Source: Treponema sp. (GTDB taxonomy: Bacteria > Spirochaetota > Spirochaetia > Treponematales > Treponemataceae). From it: a stretch of 64,000 bases of DNA. This document shows positions 9,273-17,053 of the stretch, piece by piece. The notes beneath the pieces are model-generated. The model made no database searches. It was not told where the DNA came from and worked only from the letters and a program-made list of their open reading frames with translations. Location of the stretch: positions 386,302 to 450,301 of the forward strand of contig JAAVAP010000013.1 in the NCBI GenBank assembly GCA_014804005.1. Reading direction: 5' to 3'. The stretch's first letter is position 1. Every line of letters starts with the position of its first letter. The position numbers were made by a program, and so were the translations under genes.

Positions 9273-9363
9273 ATACATACGCAAGCCTTGCCTTGCAGAC
9301 ACAGTCTTCGTTTTGGAGTAGAGTTCATACAAAGAAATTACAGGCTTTAAAAAAGCCCATAAC

Positions 9364-9392
9364 ATTGTAAACCAGACAATTGAATTAGTCAA
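9364..9392 (-). promoter_or_regulatory. Sigma70 promoter of the polysaccharide-mltG-dnaG-rpoD train
   Basis: The -35 box TTGACT (9387-9392) is separated by 17 bp from the -10 box TACAAT (9364-9369). The expected transcript starts near 9357 and has a leader of about 100 nt containing the hairpin GGCTTT-TT-AAAGCC and the G tract before the start at 9256. Confidence 0.75.
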
Positions 9393-9430
9393 TAGAATTA
9401 TCGGGAAATTTGGATTTTCAAAAAAAAGAA

Positions 9431-9455
9431 AACCGCACTTTTCGTGCGGTTTTTT
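9431..9455 (-). terminator. Rho-independent terminator after tRNA-Tyr
   Basis: On the minus strand the stem AACCGCAC / GTGCGGTT encloses a GAAAA loop and is followed by a U-rich run. It begins immediately at the 3' end of tRNA-Tyr and should separate the tRNA operon from the polysaccharide train. Confidence 0.85.
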
Positions 9456-9536
9456 GGGGAGTGAAGGATTCGAACCTACGAAGGCATAGCCAGCAGATTT
9501 ACAGTCTGTCCCCTTTGACCACTCGGGAAACTCCCC
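9455..9536 (-). tRNA. tRNA-Tyr (GTA)
   Basis: The acceptor stem GGGGAGT pairs with ACTCCCC, and the anticodon region ACTGTAAAT gives GTA. A long variable arm (class II) and the T-loop GGTTCGAATCC are present. The 82-nt gene ends in A and the following bases are AAA, so CCA must be added by the nucleotidyltransferase (cca at 13937). Confidence 0.95.
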
Positions 9537-9539
9537 AAT

Positions 9540-9612
9540 AGCTGCTTGTAGGACTTGGACCCACGACCCCGAGATTACAAATCACGTGCTCTACCAACTG
9601 AGCTAAAGCAGC
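9540..9612 (-). tRNA. tRNA-Thr (TGT)
   Basis: The acceptor stem GCTGCTT pairs with AAGCAGC. The D-arm TTAGCTCAGTTGGTAGAGC, the anticodon loop ATTTGTAAT (TGT) and the T-arm GGGTCCAAGTCC are all present. CCA is not encoded. The tRNA-Tyr gene follows after 3 nt, so the two are processed from one transcript. Confidence 0.95.
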
Positions 9613-9639
9613 AAACATTCTACGCTTGACGTGAGGAAT

Positions 9640-9668
9640 ATTCTAATATTTTCGCAAAAAAAAGTCAA
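9640..9668 (-). promoter_or_regulatory. Promoter of the tRNA-Thr/tRNA-Tyr operon
   Basis: The -35 box TTGACT (9663-9668), a 17-bp spacer with a T8 run, and the -10 box TAGAAT (9640-9645) lie 27 bp upstream of tRNA-Thr. This is one of the clearest promoters in the window. Confidence 0.85.
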
Positions 9669-9774
9669 GCGGAAATCGCAAAAATTTTATCAACAAGAGA
9701 AAACTTAATCAAGACGTTTTTCTTAGAAGATCTTTGTGGAAACAAAAAAAATTCCGTTCCGCATCGCTCGCCTT

Positions 9775-11322
9775 TCATTCCCCGTAAAGCCTCTCATATT
9801 CTTCCGCCACAGAATCCCATGAATAGCGCGTCATGACGTGCCGCGCGGCTTCTTGGATTATCGCGTGGAATTTTTCCGGATGCTCGAGACTTTCCCGCGC
9901 GAGGCGCAGAAGCGTTTCCGCCAAATTTTCCGCGTCGTTCTTTTCGTACAAGAATCCTGTCTTTCCGTCGATGATCTTGTTCAGTCCGCCTGTCGCGTGC
10001 GCCACTGGAATCGTGGCGAAAATTTGCGCTATGTAGTCTTCCGTGCCGCAAGGCTCGAACTCGCTCGGAAGAACTGCGAAATCCGCGCTCGCCGTGAAAA
10101 GCCTGCTCGACGATTTTTCGTAGCCGTAGAAGAACACCACGCGCCCCCGATTTTCCTGCGCGAACGAGCGGCACATTTCATGAAGCGATTCTTCGCCCTG
10201 CCCGTTTATTATGAAACGCGCGTCCTTGTTTTTTTGGAGAACATCCCGCGCCGCGTCAAGCAGGACTAGAATTCCCTTCTGGCGGACAAGCCTTCCGTGA
10301 TAGGAAAAATATATTTTCCCCTCGCCGTCCAAAAATCCGCTGCGCTCAAGCGATTTTCTTTTGTCCCGGTTTTCCTCGGAAAATTCCGAATAGATGCTTT
10401 TCAAAAAAAATTCCCGCGTCTTCCATTTTCCTTCCAAGTCAAGTTTTTCGGGCGAAAAAGGAAACGGCAAAGTGGAAAGCGAAGTGTCCTCGGGCGCGTA
10501 GCGCGACGAATCGAAACCGTTCGTGATTCCGACGATGCGAGTCTTGCGCTCGGCGAAAATCTGCGAAAGCCCGTCGGTGCAAGAATTGCTCGCGTCCAAA
10601 AGCTCGTCGGCGTACCATGGCGAGACCGTGGAAAGAACCGCGCTTTCCTCCGCAAGCAAGTACGGCTCGACGCGGCCGGAATTTGTCGCGCGCGCGAGAA
10701 TTTTTTCGGGCAAGCCGGTGTATGATTTCGCCTCGGAAACGCTCGCGAATTCGTGGTGATAATATGGGCCCGCGTTGTGAATCGAGACGATGAATTTCGT
10801 GGCGGAAAAATTCTTCTTTCGGAAATTCTTTATGATCGAAGGCAAAGCCGCGACGCACGCATCATGGCAATGAATCACGTCGGGCGAATCGCGCTCCGCG
10901 CACAGTTCTTCGCCGAAAGCCAAAATCGCCTTTTGGAAAACCGTGTTCATAAGGTGATTGTCGGCGTAGCCCTCCCCGACTTTCTTTTCAGGAAATTTTT
11001 CCAAATCCGCAAGGCAATAAGTGTAGACGTTTTTCTTTTCGGAAAAACATTCCGCGCCCACCAAGACGATTTTCACGCCGCAGAGAAATCCGCTTGAAAA
11101 GTCCACGCGGATTTTTTTTCCGGCGCAAGAAACTTTTGCGGAAGATTCCGCTCGCGAAAAATCCGAAATGCATTCCGTTTCCGCGCAGCCATAGAACGGA
11201 ACGAAGCATGTGACTTCGTGTCCCAGTTTGACGAGGCTTTCAGAAAGCGAGCGGACGACGTTCTTCACGCCGCCTGATTCCGCGATGCCCGAATATTCGC
11301 GGGCGGCCATCCATATTTTCAT
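9775..11322 (-). CDS. glgA: Glycogen/starch synthase GlgA (GT5)
   Basis: GlgA extends alpha-1,4-glucan from ADP- or UDP-glucose. The protein has 515 residues and two Rossmann-like domains. The N-terminal sequence MKIWMAAREYSGIAESGGV is typical of the GT5 subgroup in which the usual KTGG motif reads ESGG. The C-terminal half shows YHGRLVRQKGI, INGQGE, LPSEFEPCG with the active-site Glu pair, and HATGGLNKIIDG. Its start overlaps the aroH stop by 4 bp. With the GH57 enzyme and the CBM48-like protein elsewhere in the window it indicates a glycogen metabolism. Confidence 0.93.
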   Translation of the reverse strand: MKIWMAAREYSGIAESGGVKNVVRSLSESLVKLGHEVTCFVPFYGCAETECISDFSRAESSAKVSCAGKKIRVDFSSGFLCGVKIVLVGAECFSEKKNVYTYCLADLEKFPEKKVGEGYADNHLMNTVFQKAILAFGEELCAERDSPDVIHCHDACVAALPSIIKNFRKKNFSATKFIVSIHNAGPYYHHEFASVSEAKSYTGLPEKILARATNSGRVEPYLLAEESAVLSTVSPWYADELLDASNSCTDGLSQIFAERKTRIVGITNGFDSSRYAPEDTSLSTLPFPFSPEKLDLEGKWKTREFFLKSIYSEFSEENRDKRKSLERSGFLDGEGKIYFSYHGRLVRQKGILVLLDAARDVLQKNKDARFIINGQGEESLHEMCRSFAQENRGRVVFFYGYEKSSSRLFTASADFAVLPSEFEPCGTEDYIAQIFATIPVAHATGGLNKIIDGKTGFLYEKNDAENLAETLLRLARESLEHPEKFHAIIQEAARHVMTRYSWDSVAEEYERLYGE

Positions 11323-11693
11323 TTGGCGAAATCCGGGCGCAGGAATTCCGCGCCGTTTTTGTAGACATGAGAAATTTTCGAACCATGCGGAAGGTACGCC
11401 GTGACCATCACGCGAATCGTCCGCGAAAGCATTCCCTTTATCTCAAGCTCGTTCGTCGAAAAAAGCGCGATCGAAGAAACGTCGATTCCGACATCTCCGT
11501 GACGAAGCGCGTAGCATGGATTCAGCTCGTCAAGGTCGCGCGTCTGCGTGAACATTATCGAAACGATGTCCTCGGAAAGCACATTGTTCTTTTCGAAAAT
11601 TTCCTTGCAAAGCGACTCGACGTTCTGCAAAATCGATTCCCGGGAATTTTCCGCCCTTGTCGCGCCGCGAATCGCGAAAATCCTTTTTTCCAA
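11319..11693 (-). CDS. aroH: Chorismate mutase, AroH type
   Basis: This enzyme converts chorismate to prephenate for Phe/Tyr synthesis. The 124 residues match the Bacillus AroH trimeric fold rather than the AroQ helical class. Visible motifs are FAIRGATRAEN with the catalytic Arg, the NELEIKGMLSRTIRVM segment with Glu and Arg, and ISHVYKNGAEFLRPDF at the C-terminus. It lies 26 bp after the SPFH gene and overlaps glgA by 4 bp; the reason for linking an aromatic amino-acid enzyme to glycogen synthesis is not obvious. Confidence 0.92.
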   Translation of the reverse strand: MEKRIFAIRGATRAENSRESILQNVESLCKEIFEKNNVLSEDIVSIMFTQTRDLDELNPCYALRHGDVGIDVSSIALFSTNELEIKGMLSRTIRVMVTAYLPHGSKISHVYKNGAEFLRPDFAK

Positions 11694-11719
11694 TTTTTTC
11701 TCCTAAAAAATCAAGTGAA

Positions 11720-12550
11720 TCATTGCATCGAATTTATCGCTTCCAAAATTTTGGAAACATTGTCGGAGTTTTTCATAATGTCGGAAAGTTCGGGATATTT
11801 TTTGAGCGTATCTCCGAGAATTTCCATTTTCTTTATCGCAGAAGAAAAGCGCGAGCTTTCCTCCGCCGAAAGTCTCGCCTCTTCGGAAATAGATTCTTCC
11901 AGCTTTCTTATGAAATCGCCATAAGAAGCCATTGCGCTTTTGTAAAGCGCGATGGCGGGAACGGAATGCGAAATGATTTCAAGCGATTCAAGCGAACAGT
12001 TTTTCAAGCCGCCTTCCGCAGCCTCTTCCATGATTTTTTTCGCGCCTTCCACGGAAGCCACTTCTCCATTTTCCAAGGCGGAAATCGCGGCGTTCGAGGC
12101 GGCGGCACATGCTACCGAAGCCGCGCGTTCGAGGAATTTTTCCAAATCGTCCTGGCTTGAAATTTCGTTCGAGGCGACGAGACTTGCGATTTGTTCCGCC
12201 GAGCATTTCAGCGTCACCGAAAAAACGAACGAATACGAAAAGTCCACAGCGCCGCCGTAAACTTTTTCGTATTCCTTTCCGCTCGGAAGGATTCCGCCCA
12301 CGGATTTTTCGAAAGCGTAGGGCTTTGGCGTAAAAGTCAAAAGCGAAGCGTTCGTGGGAATGAGGAATTCCCAGTTCCATGAAAAACGCTCGTGCGTTAT
12401 CAGCTTTGGATTCGTTCCACCAGTCTTCGAAACCAAGATTCCGACATCTCCCGGCTTCACCTTGAACTGTGACCAGCCCAAATAAAACGCGAAGCCGCCC
12501 GCCGCCAGCAAGATGATCAGGCACATAAAAAACGAAGTGCTTTTTTTCAC
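11720..12550 (-). CDS. SPFH/band-7-like membrane-anchored protein, GTG start
   Basis: This is a stomatin/prohibitin-like protein of 276 residues with one N-terminal TM segment (FFMCLIILLAAGGFAFYLGW). The SPFH domain follows (VKPGDVGILVSKTGG, then ERFSWNWEFLIP). A Glu/Ala-rich helical C-terminus is likely to form a coiled coil. The cell role is not known; such proteins scaffold membrane complexes. The start is GTG at 12550, with the Shine-Dalgarno AGGGG 6 nt upstream. It is the first gene of the SPFH-aroH-glgA operon. Confidence 0.8.
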   Translation of the reverse strand: MKKSTSFFMCLIILLAAGGFAFYLGWSQFKVKPGDVGILVSKTGGTNPKLITHERFSWNWEFLIPTNASLLTFTPKPYAFEKSVGGILPSGKEYEKVYGGAVDFSYSFVFSVTLKCSAEQIASLVASNEISSQDDLEKFLERAASVACAAASNAAISALENGEVASVEGAKKIMEEAAEGGLKNCSLESLEIISHSVPAIALYKSAMASYGDFIRKLEESISEEARLSAEESSRFSSAIKKMEILGDTLKKYPELSDIMKNSDNVSKILEAINSMQ

Positions 12551-12560
12551 GAAATTCCCC

Positions 12561-12589
12561 TTGAAAGAAAAAAAATCCTTTGCTATATT
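12561..12589 (+). promoter_or_regulatory. Divergent promoter for the 12620 membrane gene
   Basis: TTGAAA (12561-12566), a 17-bp spacer and TATATT (12584-12589). The predicted transcript starts about 24 nt before the ATG at 12620 and includes an AGGAA at 12601. Confidence 0.7.
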
Positions 12590-12615
12590 TTAACGAAAAG
12601 AGGAATTGTTTTCAA
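12587..12615 (-). promoter_or_regulatory. Promoter of the SPFH-aroH-glgA operon
   Basis: TTGAAA (12610-12615), a 17-bp spacer and TAAAAT (12587-12592). The -10 shares 3 bp with the -10 of the divergent promoter at 12561-12589, so the two cannot be occupied together. Confidence 0.7.
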
Positions 12616-12619
12616 TACG

Positions 12620-12997
12620 ATGAAGCCAAAAGTTTTTAGAATGAGATTCGCGCCTTTCGTGTACCTCATGCAGAAAATTCTTTTCCGCATGACGCTTTTC
12701 ACGTTCCTGCTTTTGATTTCGTCCGCGCTGCTCTACGTCGCAGGAAATTTCCAGCGATTTTTGGATTCAAGCCAGACGTTCATTTTGCGCGAGACAATTT
12801 TCGTCGCCGTGACGCTCTTTTTCTTTTCGCTCGCGTCGATCGTCGCGGTGATTTTGGACAGCATATTTTCAAGATTCTTTTCGTGGAAAAAAGCCGCGTT
12901 TTTGATTTTCTGCGTTTTTTGCATCGCGCTCGCCGCCGCAAGTGGAATGGCCGCCCGAGGAATCCTTGCATTAATTACGCCTTTTTCCAGCTATTGA
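12620..12997 (+). CDS. Small multi-pass membrane protein of unknown function
   Basis: I do not recognise the family. The 125-residue product has about three hydrophobic helices (FRMTLFTFLLLISSALLYVA, ETIFVAVTLFFFSLASIVAV, AAFLIFCVFCIALAAASGMA), each bordered by basic residues. It has a good promoter of its own and stands divergent from the SPFH operon. AGGAA lies 14 nt before the ATG, an unusually long spacing, so the start is not certain; an ATG seven codons downstream is an alternative. Confidence 0.65.
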   Translation: MKPKVFRMRFAPFVYLMQKILFRMTLFTFLLLISSALLYVAGNFQRFLDSSQTFILRETIFVAVTLFFFSLASIVAVILDSIFSRFFSWKKAAFLIFCVFCIALAAASGMAARGILALITPFSSY

Positions 12998-13034
12998 ATT
13001 TCAATCATCGCGAGATTGCGCGCCATTCCGCGCT

Positions 13035-13841
13035 TTAAATTTTCTCAATCAAAATTCTCGCAGAAATCGGCAGGATAAGGACGAACGCGCCGCGCTTGAA
13101 ACAGAATTCTACGGGGCGTTTTTCCTTGAAATATTCTAGCGAAATCGTGTTGCTGATGCTCGGCATTCCGCGCTTCCTGAAAACTCCGCTTTCCCATTCA
13201 AGCCCGCGCGTTGTGATTTTTCCGCCGCGAAATTTCTTCGAGGCGCGCGCCACAGAAACCGGGCTTCCGGCTTCGAGGTTTTTCACGAAGAATTTGCGCT
13301 TTCGCGCGTTCAAGAGAACCTGCTCGCCGCAAAGCCAAGCGTCGGGCGAAAGCCTTCCGCCGAAAAGGTCGAATATTCCCAAAAAATGATCCGCGCGTCC
13401 GCCCGCGCCGCCTACGAGCGTTATGAAAGCGTTTTTGAAGCGAGCGCGCACGGAATTTATCGCAAGCTCCGTGTCCGTCAAGTCCTTGTACGAAGGCGAC
13501 TTTTCTATGATTTCATCGGGATATTTCGCAAGGATTTTCAAGTCGGAAATCGAATCGAAATCGCCCAAAATCAAGTCGGGCGAAAAGTCGATTCTAGGAC
13601 GGAAAGTTTCCGCCGCGCGAGGATTCGATTCAGAAATGTCAAAGTAATCGCAATAAACGCGAAGCGCGTCTATTCCGGAATCCGCCGCCACGACAAAATC
13701 AAGCCGCCTCGCCTCGCCGAAAACGAGCGGGCTTTCCCAAAAATCCTTCGTCTTTTCAGGCGCGGGAAATTCGCCTCCCGTGAAGACGACTGCGTGAATC
13801 GGCGCATTTTTTCCTTGCGATTCAATTTCATAATCCGACAT
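13035..13841 (-). CDS. Thiamine pyrophosphokinase
   Basis: This enzyme moves pyrophosphate from ATP to thiamine to make TPP. Motifs are FVVAADSGIDAL near residue 47, the Mg-binding PDLILGDFDSI near residue 90, KDLTDTELAI near residue 118, and GGAGGRADHFLG near residue 145. The product is about 268 residues from ATG 13841. An in-frame ATG at 13883 exists, but the -10 box TATGAT lies only 7 nt before 13841, so translation probably begins at the transcript end. Its C-terminal half is more divergent than usual. Confidence 0.85.
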   Translation of the reverse strand: MSDYEIESQGKNAPIHAVVFTGGEFPAPEKTKDFWESPLVFGEARRLDFVVAADSGIDALRVYCDYFDISESNPRAAETFRPRIDFSPDLILGDFDSISDLKILAKYPDEIIEKSPSYKDLTDTELAINSVRARFKNAFITLVGGAGGRADHFLGIFDLFGGRLSPDAWLCGEQVLLNARKRKFFVKNLEAGSPVSVARASKKFRGGKITTRGLEWESGVFRKRGMPSISNTISLEYFKEKRPVEFCFKRGAFVLILPISARILIEKI

Positions 13842-13848
13842 TGCGAAA

Positions 13849-13877
13849 ATCATAGCATGAAATTCCACAAAAATCAA
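13849..13877 (-). promoter_or_regulatory. Promoter of thiamine pyrophosphokinase (leaderless type)
   Basis: TTGATT (13872-13877), a 17-bp spacer and TATGAT (13849-13854). The -10 ends 7 nt before the ATG at 13841 and no Shine-Dalgarno is seen, so the mRNA probably begins at the start codon. Confidence 0.65.
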
Positions 13878-13897
13878 TCGCAATTTTTTATCTCAAG

Positions 13898-13926
13898 TTG
13901 ACGCTGAGTCGATTTTGATTTATAAT
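13898..13926 (+). promoter_or_regulatory. Promoter of cca (near-leaderless)
   Basis: TTGACG (13898-13903), a 17-bp spacer and a perfect TATAAT (13921-13926). The ATG is 10 nt further on, leaving a leader of only about 3-4 nt. Confidence 0.78.
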
Positions 13927-13936
13927 TTTATCGCAA

Positions 13937-15334
13937 ATGGAAAAAATCAGCATTCCGCAAGAACTCAAAAAAATGAATTCGATTTTCGAAGCGGCGGGCT
14001 TCGAGGCGTATCTCGTAGGCGGCGCGTTGCGCGACACGATCATGGGAAAAGAGGCGCATGACTGGGACATCGCGACAAACGCGAAGCCTGAGGACGTGAT
14101 GCGCATTTTCCGCCGCGTGATTCCCACCGGAATAAAGCACGGAACCGTAACCGTCCATTTTATGAAAAGGCAAATCGAAGTCACGACGTTCCGCACCGAA
14201 AGCGAATATTCTGACGGCCGCCACCCCGACAAAGTTGAATTCGCGTCAAGCATCGAAGAGGACTTGAGCCGCCGCGATTTTACGATGAACGCAATGGCGG
14301 CAAAACTCCGCGACGGGCGCATAGTAGACCCTTTTTGCGGGCGAAGCGACATCGAAGCAAAGACGATCCGAACGGTGGGAAACGCGCACGAACGCTTCAT
14401 GGAAGACGGCTTGCGTCCGATTCGTGCGATAAGGTTCGCATCTCAGCTTGAATTTAGTATAGAAAAGCGCACATTCGAAGATATTTTCGAAGAAGAAACT
14501 CTTAAAAAAATCGCGAGCATTTCGGCGGAGCGTTTCCGCGACGAGTTCTGCAAGATTCTGCTTTCGCACCGTCCGTCCGCAGGACTACGGCTTCTTGAAC
14601 AAACTGGAATCTTGAAAATCTTCATTCCCGAACTTCTCGAAGGGCGCGGCTGCGTTCAGCGCGATTCTCGCGGCTTCCACGAATTCGACGTGCTCGACCA
14701 CAATTTCCGCGCTTGCGATGGCGCGCCTTGCGATAAGCTCAACGTCCGGCTTGCCGCCCTCTTCCACGATATTGCAAAGCCACGCACGAAAACCGTGTCG
14801 CAGAATTGCGATGAAATCCATTTTTACAACCATGACTGCGCGGGAGAAAAACTTTCGCAAGGAATCCTGCGCCGCCTGAAATTCTCGAATGACACGGTTC
14901 AAAAAGTGAGCCATCTCGTGCGCGAACACATGTTTTTCTACGAAAGCGCGTGGAGCGACGCGGCAGTGCGCCGTTTCGTCCGGCGCGTGGGCGCGGAAAA
15001 CATCGACGACCTTTTCGACTTGCGATTGGCGGACGTTTACGGAATGAGAGGCGAAAATTCTTCGGACGCGGAATCTTGTGCGAAAAGCCGGACGTCAGAT
15101 GAAAAAGGAAGCCTTGCGGAATTGAAAGGCAGAATCGAAAAAGTCCTATCGCAAAATTCCGCGCTCAGCATAAAGGACCTTGCGATAGACGGAAACGACT
15201 TGATTGCGATTGGGATAAAACCCGGAAAGGAAATCGGAGCCGCGCTAAAAGAACTTCTCGAATTCGTTACGGAATCCCCCGAAATGAACACGCGCGAAAA
15301 ACTGCTCGAAGAAGCGAAAAGGTTTCTTGGATAA
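13937..15334 (+). CDS. cca: CCA tRNA nucleotidyltransferase with HD domain
   Basis: This enzyme adds or repairs the 3' CCA of tRNAs. The class II nucleotidyltransferase head shows LVGGALRDTIMG, HDWDIATNAKP with the catalytic Asp pair, and RRDFTMNAMA. The tRNA-binding neck has EDGLRPIRAIRFASQLEF. A C-terminal HD domain (LFHDIAKPRTK, then REHMFFYE) suggests extra phosphohydrolase activity, known in some homologues. The length is 465 residues. Both tRNA genes seen in this window lack CCA, so the activity is needed. A second family member lies at 44883. Confidence 0.93.
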   Translation: MEKISIPQELKKMNSIFEAAGFEAYLVGGALRDTIMGKEAHDWDIATNAKPEDVMRIFRRVIPTGIKHGTVTVHFMKRQIEVTTFRTESEYSDGRHPDKVEFASSIEEDLSRRDFTMNAMAAKLRDGRIVDPFCGRSDIEAKTIRTVGNAHERFMEDGLRPIRAIRFASQLEFSIEKRTFEDIFEEETLKKIASISAERFRDEFCKILLSHRPSAGLRLLEQTGILKIFIPELLEGRGCVQRDSRGFHEFDVLDHNFRACDGAPCDKLNVRLAALFHDIAKPRTKTVSQNCDEIHFYNHDCAGEKLSQGILRRLKFSNDTVQKVSHLVREHMFFYESAWSDAAVRRFVRRVGAENIDDLFDLRLADVYGMRGENSSDAESCAKSRTSDEKGSLAELKGRIEKVLSQNSALSIKDLAIDGNDLIAIGIKPGKEIGAALKELLEFVTESPEMNTREKLLEEAKRFLG

Positions 15335-15370
15335 TGAAAAAATCTTACCTTTTCTTTTTCAAACAAAACA

Positions 15371-15925
15371 TTACTCGACGGGAAGTTCAGTAAAACGAAT
15401 GTCTTTTATGCCAACTGCCTCTATCATGTTCTTGGCGGTCTCGGTGCAAACTACATCCAGATTTGTTTCTTTTATAACGAATATGTTGTTTGCAGTATCA
15501 ATGAGAGACAATTTTGCTTTTGACAGAACCAACTTGTCAATTAAACAAACCCTCTCTCCATCTACTCCTGTGCTATACTCCGACTTTTCAAAATTGAACG
15601 CCTCGTACTCGGGGAAAATCATCGAGTAATAGATGTCCCAAATCTGCTCCTTTTCCTTGTAGTACAGCTGAGTCGGAAGTGCCTCGTAGTCCTTGTTCAG
15701 TTGCTTTATTATGTCAAAAAGCCTTTGCGATACCAGTTTTGAATCCGCCAACGGGTAGTCCCCAGGATTGTATTTGTTTTTGACGTACATCGTTACGGGC
15801 AGCTTCAATTCTCTGTTTTCCCATAGATTCATCCATAAAAATTCTCCTTCCCATTCGCCAAAGAATCTAGGCTCGCAAAATTTTGTCGTTTCAACTCCAC
15901 AAGGTTTAAAAGAATAATATTTCAT
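15371..15925 (-). CDS. Hypothetical protein, possible polymorphic-toxin immunity protein
   Basis: This is a soluble protein of 184 residues that I cannot name with certainty. Features such as YPLADSKLVSQRLFDII in the middle and TAKNMIEAVGIKDIRFTELP at the C-terminus resemble the Imm11/DUF1629-type immunity proteins, but only loosely. It lies 8 bp after a YezG-like gene on the same strand, in an AT-rich stretch unlike the flanking cca and TPP kinase genes. The context supports an immunity role; the sequence alone does not prove it. Confidence 0.55.
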   Translation of the reverse strand: MKYYSFKPCGVETTKFCEPRFFGEWEGEFLWMNLWENRELKLPVTMYVKNKYNPGDYPLADSKLVSQRLFDIIKQLNKDYEALPTQLYYKEKEQIWDIYYSMIFPEYEAFNFEKSEYSTGVDGERVCLIDKLVLSKAKLSLIDTANNIFVIKETNLDVVCTETAKNMIEAVGIKDIRFTELPVE

Positions 15926-15933
15926 TTTGCCAA

Positions 15934-16404
15934 TTATGCGCTTGCGCCTTCCAATTTTGCCTTTTCTTCTTCAAACCATGCTTCCTGATTGTCAAATACT
16001 GAAACATCATCCGAAGTCCGATTTTCATATTTGTATTCCGCGTTGAACTTTTTTGTCTTCGGCTCGTATGTCAGGCGCATTTCTGTTGGCATAGGCTGAT
16101 TGTATTTGTCGCAGATTTTATGAATTTTGCAGACATCTTCATTCAAGATATCTAAAACTTGTCTCTGACAGTCAATTGAAACATCAAACTGAGTTTTTAA
16201 GCCTACATCGTTAAGTTTGCTGCATTTATATACATTCTTATTGAAACAATAGAAATATTGCGCCAATATCATCCCTTCATTTGCCGCGTAAACATATATC
16301 TTGTCGGCAAGTCCTTTTGAATACTCGTTGCAGATGTCCACCATGTCCGCCTGCAATGCGGAAAATTCATCTTCAAATGTTTTCTTCTTAAAAATTCCAA
16401 ACAT
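15934..16404 (-). CDS. YezG/DUF600-like immunity protein (second copy)
   Basis: This 156-residue protein starts at an ATG (MFGIFKKKTFEDEF) that directly follows the stop of the upstream YezG gene (TAGCATG). The DUF600-type pattern is visible as a helical N-terminus (LQADMVDICNEYSKG), a beta sheet (DKIYVYAANEGMILAQYFY), and the C-terminal MPTEMRLTYEPKTKKFNAEY followed by an acidic tail. Members neutralise secreted nuclease toxins in the YeeF-YezG systems. It is paralogous in design to the next gene rather than a duplicate of it. Confidence 0.7.
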   Translation of the reverse strand: MFGIFKKKTFEDEFSALQADMVDICNEYSKGLADKIYVYAANEGMILAQYFYCFNKNVYKCSKLNDVGLKTQFDVSIDCQRQVLDILNEDVCKIHKICDKYNQPMPTEMRLTYEPKTKKFNAEYKYENRTSDDVSVFDNQEAWFEEEKAKLEGASA

Positions 16405-16405
16405 G

Positions 16406-16747
16406 CTATGCCTTGTCCCATTCGTCCTGAAGTGCCTGATCCCATATAAACTCCATGTCGAAATGACCATTCTTCTCCAGCGTATAGACGGCGCGATTCC
16501 ACTTGTGTTCTGGATACATTGCTTCTTGAAGTTCAAAAATATTCTCACCTAAATCTTCATCTTGATTATCATTTATTAATCCAAATGCATTCTTATGCCC
16601 ATCCTTAAAAAAATAATAGGCATTTGTAGATAACATTTTCCCGAGAGATGATTCAATCTCGACAACAGCTTTTTCCCATTTGTCATCAATGGAATTGCAA
16701 ATCATATCTGCAATTAATTTGTACACATCCATCATAATGTTTACCAT
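16406..16747 (-). CDS. YezG-family immunity protein
   Basis: The 113-residue product has the YezG/DUF600 layout: YKLIADMICNSIDDKWEKAVVEIE, then NAYYFFKDGHKNAFGLIND, and a C-terminal KWNRAVYTLEKNGHFDMEFIWD. In Bacillus, YezG is the antitoxin of the YeeF nuclease. The ATG at 16747 overlaps the stop of the toxin-tail reading frame (TGATG), the arrangement expected of a toxin-immunity pair. Alternative ATGs at 16735 and 16732 exist. Confidence 0.72.
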   Translation of the reverse strand: MVNIMMDVYKLIADMICNSIDDKWEKAVVEIESSLGKMLSTNAYYFFKDGHKNAFGLINDNQDEDLGENIFELQEAMYPEHKWNRAVYTLEKNGHFDMEFIWDQALQDEWDKA

Positions 16748-16944
16748 CAATTATTATAGAATTTAAAATCTTTTATTTGTTTATTTCCATTTTTATCTAT
16801 CGTAGTACTTCTTACATCAAACCTTTTCGGTCTTTTACTATTTCCATAATAAACTATTTCTATGTTAATGTCAACTTTGTTCCCTCGGTCAGCGCATTGA
16901 CGCTCCGCCAAAGCCCTGCGTTTTTGTACTTTATTTTTCAACAA
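16747..16944 (-). pseudogene. C-terminal remnant of a nuclease toxin (YeeF-like)
   Basis: Only about 60 codons remain. The tail KVDINIEIVYYGNSKRPKRF followed by DVRSTTIDKNGNKQIKDFKF and a final YNN resembles the C-terminus of DNA/RNA non-specific endonuclease toxins of the LXG/YeeF type. The active-site region is missing. The reading frame runs into the left arm of a hairpin element at 16935, so the body of the toxin gene appears to have been replaced or deleted there. The adjacent YezG gene supports the identification. Confidence 0.55.
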
Positions 16945-16978
16945 CGACCAAATCTTCAGATTTGATAGTTGTTGAAAA
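16935..16978. repeat. Two-tier hairpin element at the toxin breakpoint
   Basis: An outer 11-bp inverted repeat (TTTTCAACAAC at 16935-16945, GTTGTTGAAAA at 16968-16978) encloses an inner perfect 7-bp repeat (CAAATCT / AGATTTG) with a 2-nt TC loop. The same architecture occurs at 61722-61766 with wholly different stem sequences. Confidence 0.85.
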
Positions 16979-17053
16979 CGCGATTGGTGCAGCGAAGCGT
17001 TTTCGCAACAAGCGCGTAGCGCGAAGTTTCCAGCGAAAATCGCAATAAATACG

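Noticed and set aside
9669-9774. Terminator after glgA
   Set aside because: A T8 run follows the gene on the minus strand, but no convincing stem precedes it.
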